Source: Amycolatopsis marina (GTDB taxonomy: Bacteria; Actinomycetota; Actinomycetes; Mycobacteriales; Pseudonocardiaceae). Taken from it: a stretch of DNA of 64,000 nt. Both the position numbers and the translations under genes were made by a program. The notes under the pieces were generated by a model. It was not told where the DNA came from. It ran no database searches and saw only the letters and a program-made list of their open reading frames with translations. The stretch spans positions 1-64,000 of the forward strand of contig NZ_FOKG01000022.1 in NCBI RefSeq assembly GCF_900111885.1, written 5' to 3'. Below are positions 1-8,615 of the stretch, one piece after another (position 1 is the stretch's first letter; the number at the start of each line of letters is the position of its first letter).

Positions 1-996
1 CCTGATGGTCGGAAGTTGTTGCGGCTTGAGGTTCGTAACAGTGAGACGCCGATTGAGAAGAAGCCGTCGTGGATTCGGACTCGGGTGCGGATGGGGCCGG
101 AGTTCACGGAGTTGAAGGGGTTGGTGCGTCGGGAGGGTCTGCACACGGTGTGTGAGGAGGCTGGGTGCCCGAATATTTATGAGTGTTGGGAGGATCGGGA
201 GGCGACGTTCCTGATTGGTGGGGATCAGTGCACGCGGCGGTGTGATTTCTGTCAGATCGATACGGGTCGTCCGGCGGAGTTGGATCGTGAGGAGCCGCGG
301 AAGGTCGCGGAGAGTGTGCGGGCGATGGGTCTGCGGTATTCGACGGTGACCGGTGTGGCGCGGGATGATCTGGCTGATGGTGGGGCGTGGTTGTATGCCG
401 AGACGGTGCGTCAGATTCATGCGGTGAATCCGGGTACGGGGGTGGAGTTGCTGATCCCGGATTTCAATGCGGATCCGGATCAGTTGGCGGAGGTGTTTTC
501 GTCGCGGCCGGAGGTGTTGGCGCACAACACCGAGACGGTGCCGAGGATTTTCAAGCGGATCCGGCCCGGGTTCCGGTATGACCGCTCGTTGCGGGTGATC
601 ACCGCTGCCCGGGAGGCGGGGTTGGTGACGAAGTCGAACCTGATCCTGGGGATGGGTGAAACCCCCGACGAGGTCACCGCCGCGATGCGGGAGTTGTTCG
701 ACGCGGGGTGTGAGATTTTGACGATCACCCAGTATCTGCGGCCCTCGCCGCGGCATCATCCGGTGGATCGGTGGGTGAAACCGGAAGAGTTCGTGGAGCA
801 CTCCCAGCACGCGGAACGGATCGGGTTCGCCGGTGTCATGGCCGGGCCCCTGGTCCGCTCCTCCTACCGCGCGGGACGGCTCTACGCCCAAACCAAACAC
901 CACCGCGGCGAAACCCTGCCCGACAACCTCACCCACCTCCTCACCAACACCACCCCCGCCACCCAAGAAGCCAGCAGCATCCTCAGTAGACAGTGA
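1..996 (+). CDS. lipA: Lipoyl synthase, 5' end cut by the window edge
   Basis: Radical-SAM enzyme that inserts two sulfurs into the octanoyl group on lipoyl-dependent E2 subunits and GcvH, in the cytoplasm. The frame is open from base 1 (P-D-G-R-K-L-L-R-L-E), so the TTG at 16 is probably internal and the true start lies upstream. Both cluster motifs are present: the auxiliary cluster C-x4-C-x5-C (CEEAGCPNIYEC) and the radical-SAM C-x3-C-x2-C (CTRRCDFC), plus the C-terminal RSSY serine that ligates the auxiliary cluster. Codon style is odd: roughly the first 600 bases use many T- and G-ending codons (ggt, cgt, gtt, ttg), while the last 200 are strongly C-ending like the neighbours. sdaA starts 13 bp after the stop. 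The identification is firm; only the N-terminus is missing. Confidence 0.96.
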   Translation, partial: PDGRKLLRLEVRNSETPIEKKPSWIRTRVRMGPEFTELKGLVRREGLHTVCEEAGCPNIYECWEDREATFLIGGDQCTRRCDFCQIDTGRPAELDREEPRKVAESVRAMGLRYSTVTGVARDDLADGGAWLYAETVRQIHAVNPGTGVELLIPDFNADPDQLAEVFSSRPEVLAHNTETVPRIFKRIRPGFRYDRSLRVITAAREAGLVTKSNLILGMGETPDEVTAAMRELFDAGCEILTITQYLRPSPRHHPVDRWVKPEEFVEHSQHAERIGFAGVMAGPLVRSSYRAGRLYAQTKHHRGETLPDNLTHLLTNTTPATQEASSILSRQ

Positions 997-1009
997 TCGG
1001 AGCGGATCA

Positions 1010-2395
1010 ATGGCGATCAGCATCTTCGACCTGTTCTCGGTCGGCATCGGCCCCTCCAGTTCCCACACGGTGGGGCCGATGCGGGCCGCGCGAACCTTTG
1101 TGGACGGACTCGCCGACAGTGGTGAACTGGAGCGCGCGCATCGGGTGAAGGCCGAGCTGTTCGGCTCACTCGGGGCCACCGGCCACGGTCACGGCAGCGC
1201 ACAGGCGGTCCTGCTCGGTCTGGCGGGGGAGCGGCCGGAATCGGTGGACACCGACTCGGTACCCACTCGGGTGGCCGAGATCCGCGAGGCACGCAGGCTG
1301 CGGTTGCTCGACCGGCGGGAGATCGGCTTCCGCGAGGACACCGATCTGGTGATGCACCGGCGGAGGTCGCTGCCCGCGCACCCGAACGGCATGGTCTTCC
1401 GCGCGTTCGACCCCGAAGGTGAGCTCTTGCGAGAGCGGACGTTCTACTCGGTGGGCGGTGGTTTCGTCCTGGACGAGACCGCGTTTCCGGCGGACGGCTC
1501 CGATCCGGTCATAGTCGAGGACAGCACCCCGCTGCCGTATCCCTTCCGCACGGGCGGCGATCTGCTCGCGCACTGCGTGGAGACCGGCCTGCCGATCAGT
1601 CAGATCATGTTGCGGAACGAGCTTTCCTGGCGCAGCGAGGACGAGGTCCGTGCGGGGCTGCTGCGGATCTGGGACGTCATGGTCGAGTGCGTTCGCAACG
1701 GTTGCGAGCACGATGGTGTGCTGCCCGGTGGGCTCAAGGTACCGCGCAGAGCAAAGTCCTTGTACGACAAGCTGCGCGGCGAGGACGGTGTCGGCGACGC
1801 CCTGTACGCGATGGACTGGGTGAGCCTCTACGCGCTGGCGGTGAACGAGGAGAACGCGGCTGGCGGGCGCGTGGTCACCGCCCCCACCAACGGCGCGGCC
1901 GGGATCATCCCCGCGGTCCTGCACTACTACCGCCGGTTCATCGCCGAAGCCGACGACGACGGCGTGGTGACGTTCCTGCTGACCGCTGGTGCGATCGGGT
2001 CGGTGCTCAAACAGACCGGGTCGATCTCCGGTGCCGAGGTCGGCTGCCAGGGTGAGGTCGGTTCCGCGTGTGCGATGGCGGCGGCGGGCCTGACCGAGGT
2101 GCTCGGCGGGTCACCGGCGCAGGTGGAGAACGCGGCCGAGATCGGCGTCGAGCACCACCTCGGCCTGACCTGTGACCCGGTCGGCGGTCTGGTGCAGATT
2201 CCCTGCATCGAACGCAACGCGGTGGGGGCCTCGAAGGCGATTCACGCCGCGAGGATGGCGATGCGCGGCGACGGCAGCCACATCGTCACCCTCGACAAGG
2301 CCATCAAGACGATGCGCGAAACCGGCGCCGACATGAAGGTCAAGTACAAGGAGACGGCGCGCGGCGGCCTCGCGGTGAACGTCATCGAGTGCTGA
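1010..2395 (+). CDS. sdaA: L-serine ammonia-lyase, single-chain iron-sulfur type
   Basis: Deaminates L-serine to pyruvate and ammonia in the cytoplasm. The 461-residue chain has the N-terminal beta domain with the hallmark SSSHTVGPM motif near residue 15 and a C-terminal alpha domain. Its cysteines (GCQGEVGSACAMAAAG, LTCDPVGG, QIPCIERN) are those expected to hold the catalytic 4Fe-4S cluster. I chose the ATG at 1010 because MAISIFDLFSVGIGPSSSH matches the family start; the frame stays open further upstream into lipA, but that sequence is lipA read in another frame. It lies 13 bp behind lipA and is probably co-transcribed with it. The GntR regulator that follows could control it, but that is only a guess from position. 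Confidence 0.95.
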   Translation: MAISIFDLFSVGIGPSSSHTVGPMRAARTFVDGLADSGELERAHRVKAELFGSLGATGHGHGSAQAVLLGLAGERPESVDTDSVPTRVAEIREARRLRLLDRREIGFREDTDLVMHRRRSLPAHPNGMVFRAFDPEGELLRERTFYSVGGGFVLDETAFPADGSDPVIVEDSTPLPYPFRTGGDLLAHCVETGLPISQIMLRNELSWRSEDEVRAGLLRIWDVMVECVRNGCEHDGVLPGGLKVPRRAKSLYDKLRGEDGVGDALYAMDWVSLYALAVNEENAAGGRVVTAPTNGAAGIIPAVLHYYRRFIAEADDDGVVTFLLTAGAIGSVLKQTGSISGAEVGCQGEVGSACAMAAAGLTEVLGGSPAQVENAAEIGVEHHLGLTCDPVGGLVQIPCIERNAVGASKAIHAARMAMRGDGSHIVTLDKAIKTMRETGADMKVKYKETARGGLAVNVIEC

Positions 2396-2429
2396 GCTGG
2401 GCGTGCCGATCGGGCTGCCCGGCCTACAC

Positions 2430-2441
2430 TTGGTGTTCCAA
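2430..2441. promoter_or_regulatory. Small inverted repeat, possible GntR operator
   Basis: TTGGTGTTCCAA has perfect TTGG/CCAA arms and sits 25 bp before the GTG of the GntR gene. TACACT at 2425-2430 could be a -10 box. FadR-type GntR proteins often bind short dyads of this size near their own promoter. Inference only. Confidence 0.35.
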
Positions 2442-2465
2442 CGCATGCCGGGAGGGGAGTGCGCC

Positions 2466-3224
2466 GTGACCGCCGAGCCCAGTAGGGACGCGGAGCCCGT
2501 GCGGGGTGGTCCGGTCCGTGGGGTGAGCGCGGGGGAGGCGCTGTTCCGCCCGGTGCGGGCGGGCAACGCCTTCGAGGAGACGGTGGAGCGGCTGCTGCAG
2601 GCGGTACGACTCGGTGTCGTCGGCGCGGGGGAGCGGCTGCCTGCCGAGCGGGAGTTGGCCGAACGCCTCGGCGTCAGCCGGGTCACGCTCAGGGAGGCCA
2701 TCCGGGCGCTGGCCGACGCCGGATACGTCGTCTCCCGCAGAGGTCGCTACGGGGGCACGTTCGTCACCGAAAGTCTGCCGGTACCAAGGGCTGCCGGCCG
2801 GGCGGCCAATCCCGACGCACTGGAGGACGCGCTCAGCCTGCGGCACGTACTGGAGACCGGTGCCGCCGAGCTGGCGGCGGCCCGCTCGCTGACCCCGGCC
2901 GACCGCAGGCATCTCACCAGCACTCTCGCCGAGGCCAGTGCGGCGGGCATCGACGACTATCGGCGGCGGGACTCGCGGCTGCACCTGGCCATCGCGGAGG
3001 TGACGGCGTCGGGTTCGCTCACGACGGCGGTCGCCGACGTACGGATGCGGATCAACCAGCTCCTGGACGAGATCCCGCTCCTGGAGCCGAACCTCGAACA
3101 CTCGAACGTGCAGCACGAGGCGATCGTGGACGCGATCCTGTCCGGCGACTCCGGCGCGGCCCGGCACGCCATGGCCGAGCACATCGAGGGCACCGCCTCC
3201 CTCCTCCGCGGCTTCCTCACCTAG
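2466..3224 (+). CDS. GntR-family transcriptional regulator, FadR/FCD subfamily
   Basis: A 252-residue DNA-binding regulator. The winged helix-turn-helix is near residues 35-95 (RLPAERELAERLGVSRVTLR, then a wing RRGRYGGTFV). The all-helical FCD ligand domain follows, with the metal-binding pattern D-x3-H (DSRLH), a central H (NVQHEAI) and a C-terminal H (MAEHIEG). FCD domains usually bind a carboxylate such as an organic or fatty acid. The GTG start is preceded by a GGGAGGGG ribosome site, better than the in-frame ATG at 2403. A short dyad at 2430-2441 may be its own operator. Its target is unknown; sdaA just upstream and the divergent catabolic genes are candidates. Confidence 0.9.
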   Translation: MTAEPSRDAEPVRGGPVRGVSAGEALFRPVRAGNAFEETVERLLQAVRLGVVGAGERLPAERELAERLGVSRVTLREAIRALADAGYVVSRRGRYGGTFVTESLPVPRAAGRAANPDALEDALSLRHVLETGAAELAAARSLTPADRRHLTSTLAEASAAGIDDYRRRDSRLHLAIAEVTASGSLTTAVADVRMRINQLLDEIPLLEPNLEHSNVQHEAIVDAILSGDSGAARHAMAEHIEGTASLLRGFLT

Positions 3225-3252
3225 CCCACTCAGACCGTCCAGAGCTTGGAGC

Positions 3253-3385
3253 GTCTGCAAGTACTACCAAGCAAGATCGACACCGTCTTCAACCACCACC
3301 AACTCGCTCGGTCCACGCGTCAGCAAGGCGCCGAGTTGGTAGCGGTTGGCGACCAAGATGATCTTGCTTGGTAGTACTTGCAGAC
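3253..3385. repeat. 133-bp palindromic element between convergent genes
   Basis: Bases 3253-3278 and 3360-3385 are perfect 26-bp inverted copies (left arm begins GTCTGCAAGTACTACC). Inside lies a second inverted pair, ACCAACTCG (3298-3306) and CGAGTTGGT (3332-3340), flanked by further partial complementarity. The whole piece could fold into one long interrupted hairpin. It fills most of the 184-bp gap between the convergent GntR and epimerase genes, so it may stop transcription from both sides. A small non-autonomous mobile element (MITE) or a structured RNA are alternatives. No transposase is nearby. Confidence 0.85.
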
Positions 3386-3408
3386 ACACCTACCGTCAAG
3401 TGGCTCGT

Positions 3409-4401
3409 TCAACCGAGCAGGGCCCGCTCCTGCTCCGGGCTCAGACCGCCCGCTCGCTCGCGGTCGATTCCCCTGGCACGTTCGTCGGCGAGGACGTCCT
3501 GCACCGTGTCTTCGAATGGCCTCGTTTCGAGTCCCTCCCTGTACGCGGTGGTGGGGTCGTGCGACACCATGCCGTAGTGCGAGGCCGGCAGCCACAACGG
3601 CAGCGCGCCCGGTCCGGCCCAGTAGTCCACACCCTCCGCGCTCAGCCGTTCCAGTGAGACCGGCACGAGTTCCGTTCCCGCGGGTGCCACGAGTTCCGCG
3701 ATCCTGTGCAACGTCGAGTGCAGCGTGGTCGGATGGGTGACCGTGTCGTAGGTGCCGGTGGTGCCCTGCTCGCCCGCGGTGACGATCCAGGCGGCCAGAT
3801 CGCGGACGTCGATGTGCTGGTAGGGCTGGACCCGGTCGTCGGGGATTGCCACGCGACCGCCCCGGCTGAGCCGCACAGGCCAGTACCCGAAGCGGTCCAT
3901 GTAGTCGCCCGGCCCGCAGATGTCGCCGGGGCGCACGACAAAGGTGCGGTCGGCACCGACCGCGTCGCGGACCGCGTTCTCGCAGGCCACCTTCACGCCA
4001 CCGTTGTGTTCCGCGGTCCGTTCCGCGGGTGCCTGCTCATCGGTGATCGGCTCCAGCACAGGTGCGTCCGTCTTCTGCCCCTGGGTAACCGTGTCGGCGT
4101 AGGCGTTGATGCTCGAGACGAACGTCCAGTGCCCGACGTTGTCCGCCAGTACGTCCAACGCATCGCGCACCCACGGCAGTGCCATCGTCGCGACATCCAG
4201 GACGGCGTCGAACCGCTCGCCCGCGAGCGCCGTTCGCACGGCATCCGGTTGGTCGCGGTCGAGGGGCAACAGCCGCGCGCCCTCCGGGATCGTTCCCGAT
4301 TCGCCCCGTGCCGCGCACACGACCTCGTGCCCCCTGCGTACCGCTTCGGCGGCTGTGGCGCGGGAAAGGAACGAGGTACCGCCGAGAACAAGGAGTCGCA
4401 T
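3409..4401 (-). CDS. NAD-dependent epimerase/dehydratase-like protein
   Basis: A 330-residue extended short-chain dehydrogenase/reductase fold, probably acting on a nucleotide sugar or small carbonyl compound. The Rossmann start MRLLVLGGTSFLSRATAAEA gives the NAD(P)-binding glycine motif at residues 7-14, in the GGTxFLG style of isoflavone-reductase-like and RNA-associated epimerases. I saw no clear YxxxK pair, so catalytic status is open. The ATG at 4401 is preferred to the upstream in-frame start at 4464 because the protein begins directly at the first beta strand. The stop is 23 bp from the right arm of the palindromic element. Substrate unknown. Confidence 0.8.
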   Translation of the reverse strand: MRLLVLGGTSFLSRATAAEAVRRGHEVVCAARGESGTIPEGARLLPLDRDQPDAVRTALAGERFDAVLDVATMALPWVRDALDVLADNVGHWTFVSSINAYADTVTQGQKTDAPVLEPITDEQAPAERTAEHNGGVKVACENAVRDAVGADRTFVVRPGDICGPGDYMDRFGYWPVRLSRGGRVAIPDDRVQPYQHIDVRDLAAWIVTAGEQGTTGTYDTVTHPTTLHSTLHRIAELVAPAGTELVPVSLERLSAEGVDYWAGPGALPLWLPASHYGMVSHDPTTAYREGLETRPFEDTVQDVLADERARGIDRERAGGLSPEQERALLG

Positions 4402-4467
4402 ACCGAGAACAGTGGCACCGGCAGCGCCGGCGGCGCGAGCGAGATCGCTACCGGTGAACAACAACGT

Positions 4468-5109
4468 TCACCACACCATCCAGATGGCCAGCGCTCCGAT
4501 CAGGACACCGGAAGCCAACCCGGTCAGGAGTCGACCACGCGGGCCGGTCAGCAACCTGCCCAGTAGCGCACCTCCACCGGCCAGCGCCAGTTGCCAACTC
4601 GCCGACGCGGTGAACGCCGCCACCACGAACACCATGCGGGCAGGCGGGGAGGCGGCGACCGAGTGGCTGTTGCCCACCACGAGCGCGGTGAAGTACACGA
4701 TCGTCGCCGGATTCAGCAGCGTGAGGCCGAGCAGTCCGGCGTAGGCGCGCCACGCTCCCGGCGTGGCGGGTGCGCGGACCGTGCCCTGCTCCCGGTACGC
4801 CCGCACGGCGGTCACCGCCGTCCACGTCGCGAGGCCCAACAGCACCACCGCCGAGGCGATGCGGAACTGTGCCGCGACCGGTGCCAGCAGGCCCGCCACT
4901 GCACCGCCACCGACCACGGCGGCGAGTGCGTACAGCCCGTCCGCACTGGCCACTCCCAGTGCCGCGGCACACCCGACCCGAAGCGAGGTCCTTGCCGTCA
5001 ACGCCACGAGATACGACCCGATCGCGCCGACCGGCAGCGCGATCCCGTACCCCGCGAGCAGCCCGGCCACGAGCGCGCCGGTCACGACAGTGCGGGAGTC
5101 GGCCTCCAC
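4468..5109 (-). CDS. LysE/RhtB-family amino-acid exporter
   Basis: A 213-residue integral membrane protein with about six hydrophobic segments. The N-terminal GLLAGYGIALPVGAIGSYLV stretch and the internal LTLLNPATIVYF motif are typical of LysE/RhtB exporters, which move amino acids or their derivatives out of the cell. GTG at 5109 gives the expected family start. The gene lies 66 bp upstream of the epimerase in the same direction. The exported compound cannot be deduced. Length is normal (about 200-220). Confidence 0.85.
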   Translation of the reverse strand: MEADSRTVVTGALVAGLLAGYGIALPVGAIGSYLVALTARTSLRVGCAAALGVASADGLYALAAVVGGGAVAGLLAPVAAQFRIASAVVLLGLATWTAVTAVRAYREQGTVRAPATPGAWRAYAGLLGLTLLNPATIVYFTALVVGNSHSVAASPPARMVFVVAAFTASASWQLALAGGGALLGRLLTGPRGRLLTGLASGVLIGALAIWMVW

Positions 5110-5235
5110 ATCGGACTCTTCTGCTGCCGTACCGCGGCGATGGACATGGCTGACGGTGACGGCGGAAAGGCACGAGCGGAGGTCATGCCCGGAATCGTGT
5201 CCGGGCAGTGCCCGTCAGGCAACCGAATTTGCCCG

Positions 5236-5892
5236 TCAGGATCCGACCAGTGCGATGGTCAGCCCGTCGTACCCCTTGCCGCCCACCGTCTGCAGCGCCG
5301 TCGCGTCCACCCGTGGCTCGGCGGAAATGAACTCGTGCAGCCGGCGAACGCCCTGCGCCGCCGAGTCGGACGGATCGTCCCGCGCCACGCGCCCGGCCCG
5401 GACCACGTTGTCCACTATGATCACGCTGCCCGGCCGGGACAGTTGCAGAGCCCAGCGGAAGTACTCCGCGTTGTTCTCCTTGTCCGCGTCGATGAACGTG
5501 AGGTCGAACGGCCCGCTCAGCTGCGGCAGGGTGTCCAGCGCCCGGCCCACTCGCACCTCGACCCGTTCGCTGAGCCCTGCCGTCGCCAGGTTTGCCTCGG
5601 CCACCGCGGCGTGCTTGGCATCGGCTTCCAGCGTCACCAGCCTGCCGTCCTCCGGCAGTGCCCGCGCCAGCCAGATGGTGCTGTACCCGCCGAGCGTGCC
5701 GACCTCGAGGATGCTCCGCGCACCGACCATCGTCGCCATGAGGTGCAGGAGCTTTCCCTGGTTGGCCGCCACCGCGATCGACGGAAGCCCCGCATCCTCA
5801 CTGGCCCGCACCGCGGCGTCGAGGGCTGGGTCGGCCGGGATGAGCAAGCCGTCGAAGTACTGCTCGACCGCGTTCCATACATCCTGATTCAT
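5236..5892 (-). CDS. SAM-dependent O-methyltransferase, catechol/caffeoyl-CoA type
   Basis: A 218-residue cytosolic methyltransferase of the small metal-dependent O-methyltransferase family. The SAM-binding loop EVGTLGGYST, the acidic residue in LVTLEAD, and the metal-site residues in FDLTFIDADKENN and IIVDNVVRAG are all present. These enzymes methylate catechol-like hydroxyls. ATG at 5892 is preceded by GGGAGG at a good distance, so the in-frame start at 5931 is less likely; that longer form would also run through the operator at 5927-5950. The gene is divergent from the thiolase cluster and may share its regulation. Confidence 0.9.
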   Translation of the reverse strand: MNQDVWNAVEQYFDGLLIPADPALDAAVRASEDAGLPSIAVAANQGKLLHLMATMVGARSILEVGTLGGYSTIWLARALPEDGRLVTLEADAKHAAVAEANLATAGLSERVEVRVGRALDTLPQLSGPFDLTFIDADKENNAEYFRWALQLSRPGSVIIVDNVVRAGRVARDDPSDSAAQGVRRLHEFISAEPRVDATALQTVGGKGYDGLTIALVGS

Positions 5893-5926
5893 TGATCGCC
5901 TCCCACAGATCACGCTACCTCTAGTC

Positions 5927-5950
5927 AACATACAATCCTGTTGGTATGTT
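5927..5950. promoter_or_regulatory. Palindromic operator in a divergent promoter region
   Basis: AACATAC (5927-5933) and GTATGTT (5944-5950) are perfect 7-bp arms around a 10-bp spacer, in a locally AT-rich patch of otherwise GC-rich DNA. It sits between the divergent O-methyltransferase and thiolase genes. Size and symmetry suit a TetR-family repressor of CoA catabolic genes. No regulator gene is adjacent, so it would act in trans. Confidence 0.6.
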
Positions 5951-6008
5951 TGTTGGATCGTCCCGCGCAGGGGCGGTTGGCAGGCGAACTAGACACAGGG
6001 AGTCCCAG

Positions 6009-7202
6009 GTGAGTAACAGGACCTACGTCGTCGGTGTCGGGATGACCAAGTTCGAGAAGCCCGGGCGCCGGGAGAACTGGGACTACCCGGCCATGGCGAA
6101 GGAGTCGGGCACCAACGCCCTCGCCGACGCGGGCATCGCCTACGACGAGGTGCAGCAGGCCTACGTCGGCTACGTCTACGGCGAGTCGACATCCGGCCAG
6201 CGCGCGGTATACGAGCTCGGTCTCACCGGCATCCCGGTGATCAACGTGAACAACAACTGCTCCACCGGCTCGACCGCGCTCTTCCTGGCCGCGCAGGCCG
6301 TGCGGAGCGGCACAGTGGACTGTGCGCTGGCGCTGGGCTTCGAGAAGATGCAACCCGGCTCACTCGGCAGCACCTACGACGACCGCGAGCAGCCGATGCT
6401 CAAGCACATCCTGGCTCTCGCCGAGCTGCGCGAGGTCGCGATGCCGCCCGCGCCCTGGATGTTCGGCGCCGCGGGCCGCGAGCACATGGAGAAGTACGGT
6501 ACGACCGCCGAGCAGTTCGCCAAGATCGGGGAGAAGAACCACCGGCACTCGGTGAACAACCCGTACGCGCAGTTCCAGGAGGAGTACTCCCTCGCGGAGA
6601 TCCTGGCCGCCAAGATGATCTACGAGCCGCTGACGAAGCTTCAGTGCTCACCGACGTCCGACGGCTCCGGCGCGGCGATCATCGCCAGCGAGGCCTTTGT
6701 GGACAAGCATGGACTCGCGGGGCAGGCGGTGGAGATCGTCGGACAGTCCATGGTGACCGACATGCGCAGCACCTTCGAGGACAACTCGGCGATCAGTCTG
6801 GTGGGCGGTCAGATGTCCAAGACAGCGGCGGCGAACGTGTACGAGCAGGCCGGTCTCGCACCGGCCGATGTGGACGTAATCGAACTGCACGACTGCTTCT
6901 CCACCAACGAGTTGATCACCTATGAGGCACTCGGCCTCTGCGCCGAAGGCGAGGGCGGCAAGCTCGTCGACGCGGGCGACACCACTTATGGCGGACGCTG
7001 GGTGGTCAACCCTTCCGGCGGGCTCATCTCGAAGGGGCACCCACTCGGGGCGACCGGCCTCGCGCAGTGCGCCGAACTCAGCTGGCAGTTGCGCGGCACC
7101 GCACAGCGCCGTCAGGTCGAGGGCGCCAGCGTCGCCCTGCAGCACAACATCGGTCTCGGTGGCGCCGTCGTGGTCACGGCCTACCGGCCCGCCGAACGCT
7201 GA
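6009..7202 (+). CDS. SCP-x type thiolase / lipid-transfer protein
   Basis: A 397-residue thiolase-fold protein of the sterol-carrier-protein-x group, which cleaves or forms beta-ketoacyl-CoA thioesters. The nucleophilic cysteine is in NNNCSTGSTAL. The two C-terminal catalytic regions are HDCFSTNEL and SKGHPLGATGLAQC. GTG at 6009 follows GGGAG and begins VSNRTYVVGVGMTKF, the usual start of this group. It is the first gene of a plus-strand cluster (SRPBCC, MaoC, SDR, acyl-CoA dehydrogenase) that together could carry out one beta-oxidation-like cycle on a fatty or sterol side chain. The true substrate is not visible. Confidence 0.9.
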   Translation: MSNRTYVVGVGMTKFEKPGRRENWDYPAMAKESGTNALADAGIAYDEVQQAYVGYVYGESTSGQRAVYELGLTGIPVINVNNNCSTGSTALFLAAQAVRSGTVDCALALGFEKMQPGSLGSTYDDREQPMLKHILALAELREVAMPPAPWMFGAAGREHMEKYGTTAEQFAKIGEKNHRHSVNNPYAQFQEEYSLAEILAAKMIYEPLTKLQCSPTSDGSGAAIIASEAFVDKHGLAGQAVEIVGQSMVTDMRSTFEDNSAISLVGGQMSKTAAANVYEQAGLAPADVDVIELHDCFSTNELITYEALGLCAEGEGGKLVDAGDTTYGGRWVVNPSGGLISKGHPLGATGLAQCAELSWQLRGTAQRRQVEGASVALQHNIGLGGAVVVTAYRPAER

Positions 7203-7250
7203 ACCAGCACGGTACGAACCCGAACCAGCTCGATCGCAGGAGGAAAGCAC

Positions 7251-7682
7251 ATGGGCCAGATCAACGCGTCGGTTGACCTTCCCGCGCCGCCGGAGAAGGT
7301 GTGGGAGGTCTTCTCCAACCCGAACAACTTCGAGAAGTGGCTGACCATCCATACCAAGTGGAAGGGTGAGGTGCCCGCGGAGTTCAGCGAGGGCAGCAAA
7401 ATCACCGAGGTTGTGACCATGATGGGAATGCCGAACACCATCGAGTGGACAGTGGACTCTTACCAGCCGCCGACCGCGCTCTCGATCTCGGGCACAGGGA
7501 TGGCCGGGGTGAAGGTGAAGTTCGAACTCTCCGTGCGGGAGGCACCCGATGGCTCGACCGCCGTCATCGACGCGGAGTTCACCGGTTCGATGATCGTCGG
7601 CGCACTCGGCAAGGCCGTCGAGAAGGACGGCAAGAAGAACCTCGACAGGTCCATGGAGAACCTCAAGGAACTGCTGGCCTAG
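7251..7682 (+). CDS. SRPBCC (START-like) domain protein
   Basis: A 143-residue single-domain protein of the Bet v1/START-like superfamily, which encloses a hydrophobic ligand. The N-terminal pattern (INASVDLPAPPEKVWEVFSNPNNFEKW) and the amphipathic C-terminal helix are typical. A strong ribosome site (AGGAGG) lies before the ATG. Its place inside a CoA/lipid catabolic cluster suggests a carrier or binding role for a lipid intermediate, but no catalytic residues can be named. Similar mycobacterial proteins are sometimes labelled as toxins; nothing here supports that. Confidence 0.85.
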   Translation: MGQINASVDLPAPPEKVWEVFSNPNNFEKWLTIHTKWKGEVPAEFSEGSKITEVVTMMGMPNTIEWTVDSYQPPTALSISGTGMAGVKVKFELSVREAPDGSTAVIDAEFTGSMIVGALGKAVEKDGKKNLDRSMENLKELLA

Positions 7683-7701
7683 TCGGAGCAAGGGAGCGGA
7701 C

Positions 7702-8583
7702 ATGACAGGCAGCGGCAACACCGGCAGCAGCGACGAACTCGCCTTCGATGCGTCCGGACTGGACACCTGGGCGGAGGCGCACCGGTTCGAGGTGACCCGC
7801 GAGCGGATCATTGAGTACGCGGAGGCGACCAATGACCCGATCGAGGCACACCGGACCGGCGAACTCGCCCCGCCGGTTTTCGCGATCGTGCCGGTGTTCC
7901 ACGCGTTGATGGAACCCGCGCTGGAGGTCGTCCCGGTCGAGTTGATTCCACGGCTGGTGCACGGGGAGCAGGACTTCCGGTTCCACCGGCCCATCGTGGC
8001 TGGGGACAAACTGGTCTCCCGTGGCAAGATGATCGGCTACGAGGGGTTGCCCAACGGAACTCGCTCGGTGATCTACCTCGAATGCCGGACCGAGGACGGC
8101 GAACTGGTCAACGAGCAGTACGTGACCGCGTTCTTCCGCGGCTTCGACGCGGGTGCGAACGTCGGCGCACAGGCTCCCGGGCACAAGTTCGACGAGGGGC
8201 TGCGGTCGACCCCGCCGGTGGCGAAGCTGACGCAGCACGTCGACGAGGACCAGACCTTCCGCTACGGGCCGGCCGCCGGTGACCCCATGCCGATCCACCT
8301 GGACGCCGAGATCGCCAGGTCCGCGGGCCTGCCGGGGATAATCGCGCACGGGCTGTGCACGCTGGCCTTCACCTCGTGGGCCGTGCTCACCGAGGTCGCG
8401 GACGGGCGCAGTGAGCGGTTGCGCAGGCTCGCGGTCCGGTTCTCCAAGCCGGTCTTGCCCGGCCAGGACATCACCACGCACATCTGGAACGCCGGTACGG
8501 CCGATGGCGGCACCGCGTACGCGTACGAGACGGCCGTCGGTGACGACCTCGTGATCAAGGACGGCTTCGCCGTCATCGACTGA
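7702..8583 (+). CDS. MaoC-like double-hotdog enoyl-CoA hydratase
   Basis: A 293-residue protein with two hotdog domains: an N-terminal FAS1-type half and a C-terminal MaoC half. The C-terminal half carries the hydratase-2 motif (YGPAAGDPMPIHLDAEIARS, then GIIAHGLCTL) with the catalytic Asp and His. Enzymes of this shape hydrate trans-2-enoyl-CoA to the (R)-3-hydroxy form. It starts 19 bp after the SRPBCC gene. With the downstream SDR (dehydrogenase) and acyl-CoA dehydrogenase it fits the second step of a beta-oxidation-like cycle. Confidence 0.9.
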   Translation: MTGSGNTGSSDELAFDASGLDTWAEAHRFEVTRERIIEYAEATNDPIEAHRTGELAPPVFAIVPVFHALMEPALEVVPVELIPRLVHGEQDFRFHRPIVAGDKLVSRGKMIGYEGLPNGTRSVIYLECRTEDGELVNEQYVTAFFRGFDAGANVGAQAPGHKFDEGLRSTPPVAKLTQHVDEDQTFRYGPAAGDPMPIHLDAEIARSAGLPGIIAHGLCTLAFTSWAVLTEVADGRSERLRRLAVRFSKPVLPGQDITTHIWNAGTADGGTAYAYETAVGDDLVIKDGFAVID

Positions 8584-8615
8584 CAGGCAGGGAGCTGGTG
8601 ACCATTTCCGGTCGA

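Noticed and set aside
7251..7682. SRPBCC protein as part of a toxin-antitoxin pair
   Set aside because: No antitoxin-like gene is adjacent and it sits inside a lipid catabolic operon.
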